From Bacteroidales bacterium (GTDB lineage: Bacteria > Bacteroidota > Bacteroidia > Bacteroidales > P3), in the NCBI GenBank assembly GCA_017507285.1, contig JAFWBF010000026.1:1-6081 (forward strand): 6,081 nucleotides of DNA, given 5' to 3'. The position numbers and the translations under genes were made by a program. Under the pieces are notes generated by a model, which worked only from the letters and a program-made list of their open reading frames with translations, did no database searches and was not told the origin of the DNA. How positions within the stretch are numbered: position 1 is the first letter of the stretch; every line of letters begins with the position of its first letter. This document shows positions 6,079-6,081 of the stretch, piece after piece.

Positions 6079-6081
6079 CTT

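Larger units (their letters stand above)
5661..6081. other. 421-nt non-coding region after miaB
   Basis: No reading frame on either strand here looks like a gene, and no tRNA or rRNA signature is visible. In order it holds the miaB terminator (5691-5722), a featureless stretch (5723-5810) with one isolated TATTTTTG word at 5777-5784, a C-rich tract, a 103-nt palindromic repeat, and a 32-nt-period array that runs to within about 20 nt of the window edge. The density of ordered structure is unusual for a spacer of this size. Confidence 0.7.

Overview
The window looks like chromosomal DNA of a low-GC member of the Bacteroidota, probably order Bacteroidales. The evidence is a secreted protein ending in a type IX secretion (T9SS) sorting domain, genes without clear Shine-Dalgarno sequences and with AT-rich leaders, and candidate promoters of the Bacteroidetes TAnnTTTG type. 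Genus cannot be read from the sequence.

Positions 1-5660 are densely coding, all on the + strand: the 3' end of an unidentified gene (1-120), a MepA-like MATE efflux pump (145-1497), a 124-nt gap with a candidate promoter and a small UUCG hairpin, a short secreted protein of unknown function (1622-2176), a four-helix GtrA-family membrane protein (2183-2563), a T9SS-exported M14 zinc carboxypeptidase (2600-4306) and miaB, the tRNA methylthiotransferase (4326-5660). Gaps from 1622 onward are 6, 36 and 19 nt, so the last four genes could be one transcript, ending at a strong 11-bp hairpin terminator (5691-5722). The products do not form an obvious pathway: envelope transport, an unknown exported protein, a lipid-linked sugar or envelope membrane protein, an exported peptidase and a tRNA modifier. 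MiaB is probably a housekeeping passenger.

Positions 5661-6081 (421 nt) hold no credible gene but are rich in structure, and this is the most unusual part of the window. After the terminator, 5723-5810 shows nothing convincing. Then come a four-run G-quadruplex motif on the - strand (5811-5834), a 103-nt imperfect palindrome (5829-5931) that can also be read as about five diverged 22-nt units (5823-5932), and an array of four 17-nt motifs starting exactly every 32 nt (5948, 5980, 6012, 6044). The last copy of that array overlaps a possible Bacteroidetes promoter and is followed by a 7-bp hairpin at the window edge. Periods of 22 and 32 nt are close to two and three DNA helical turns, which suggests protein-binding arrays, but function is unknown. 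No CRISPR, transposase, rRNA or tRNA was recognised.
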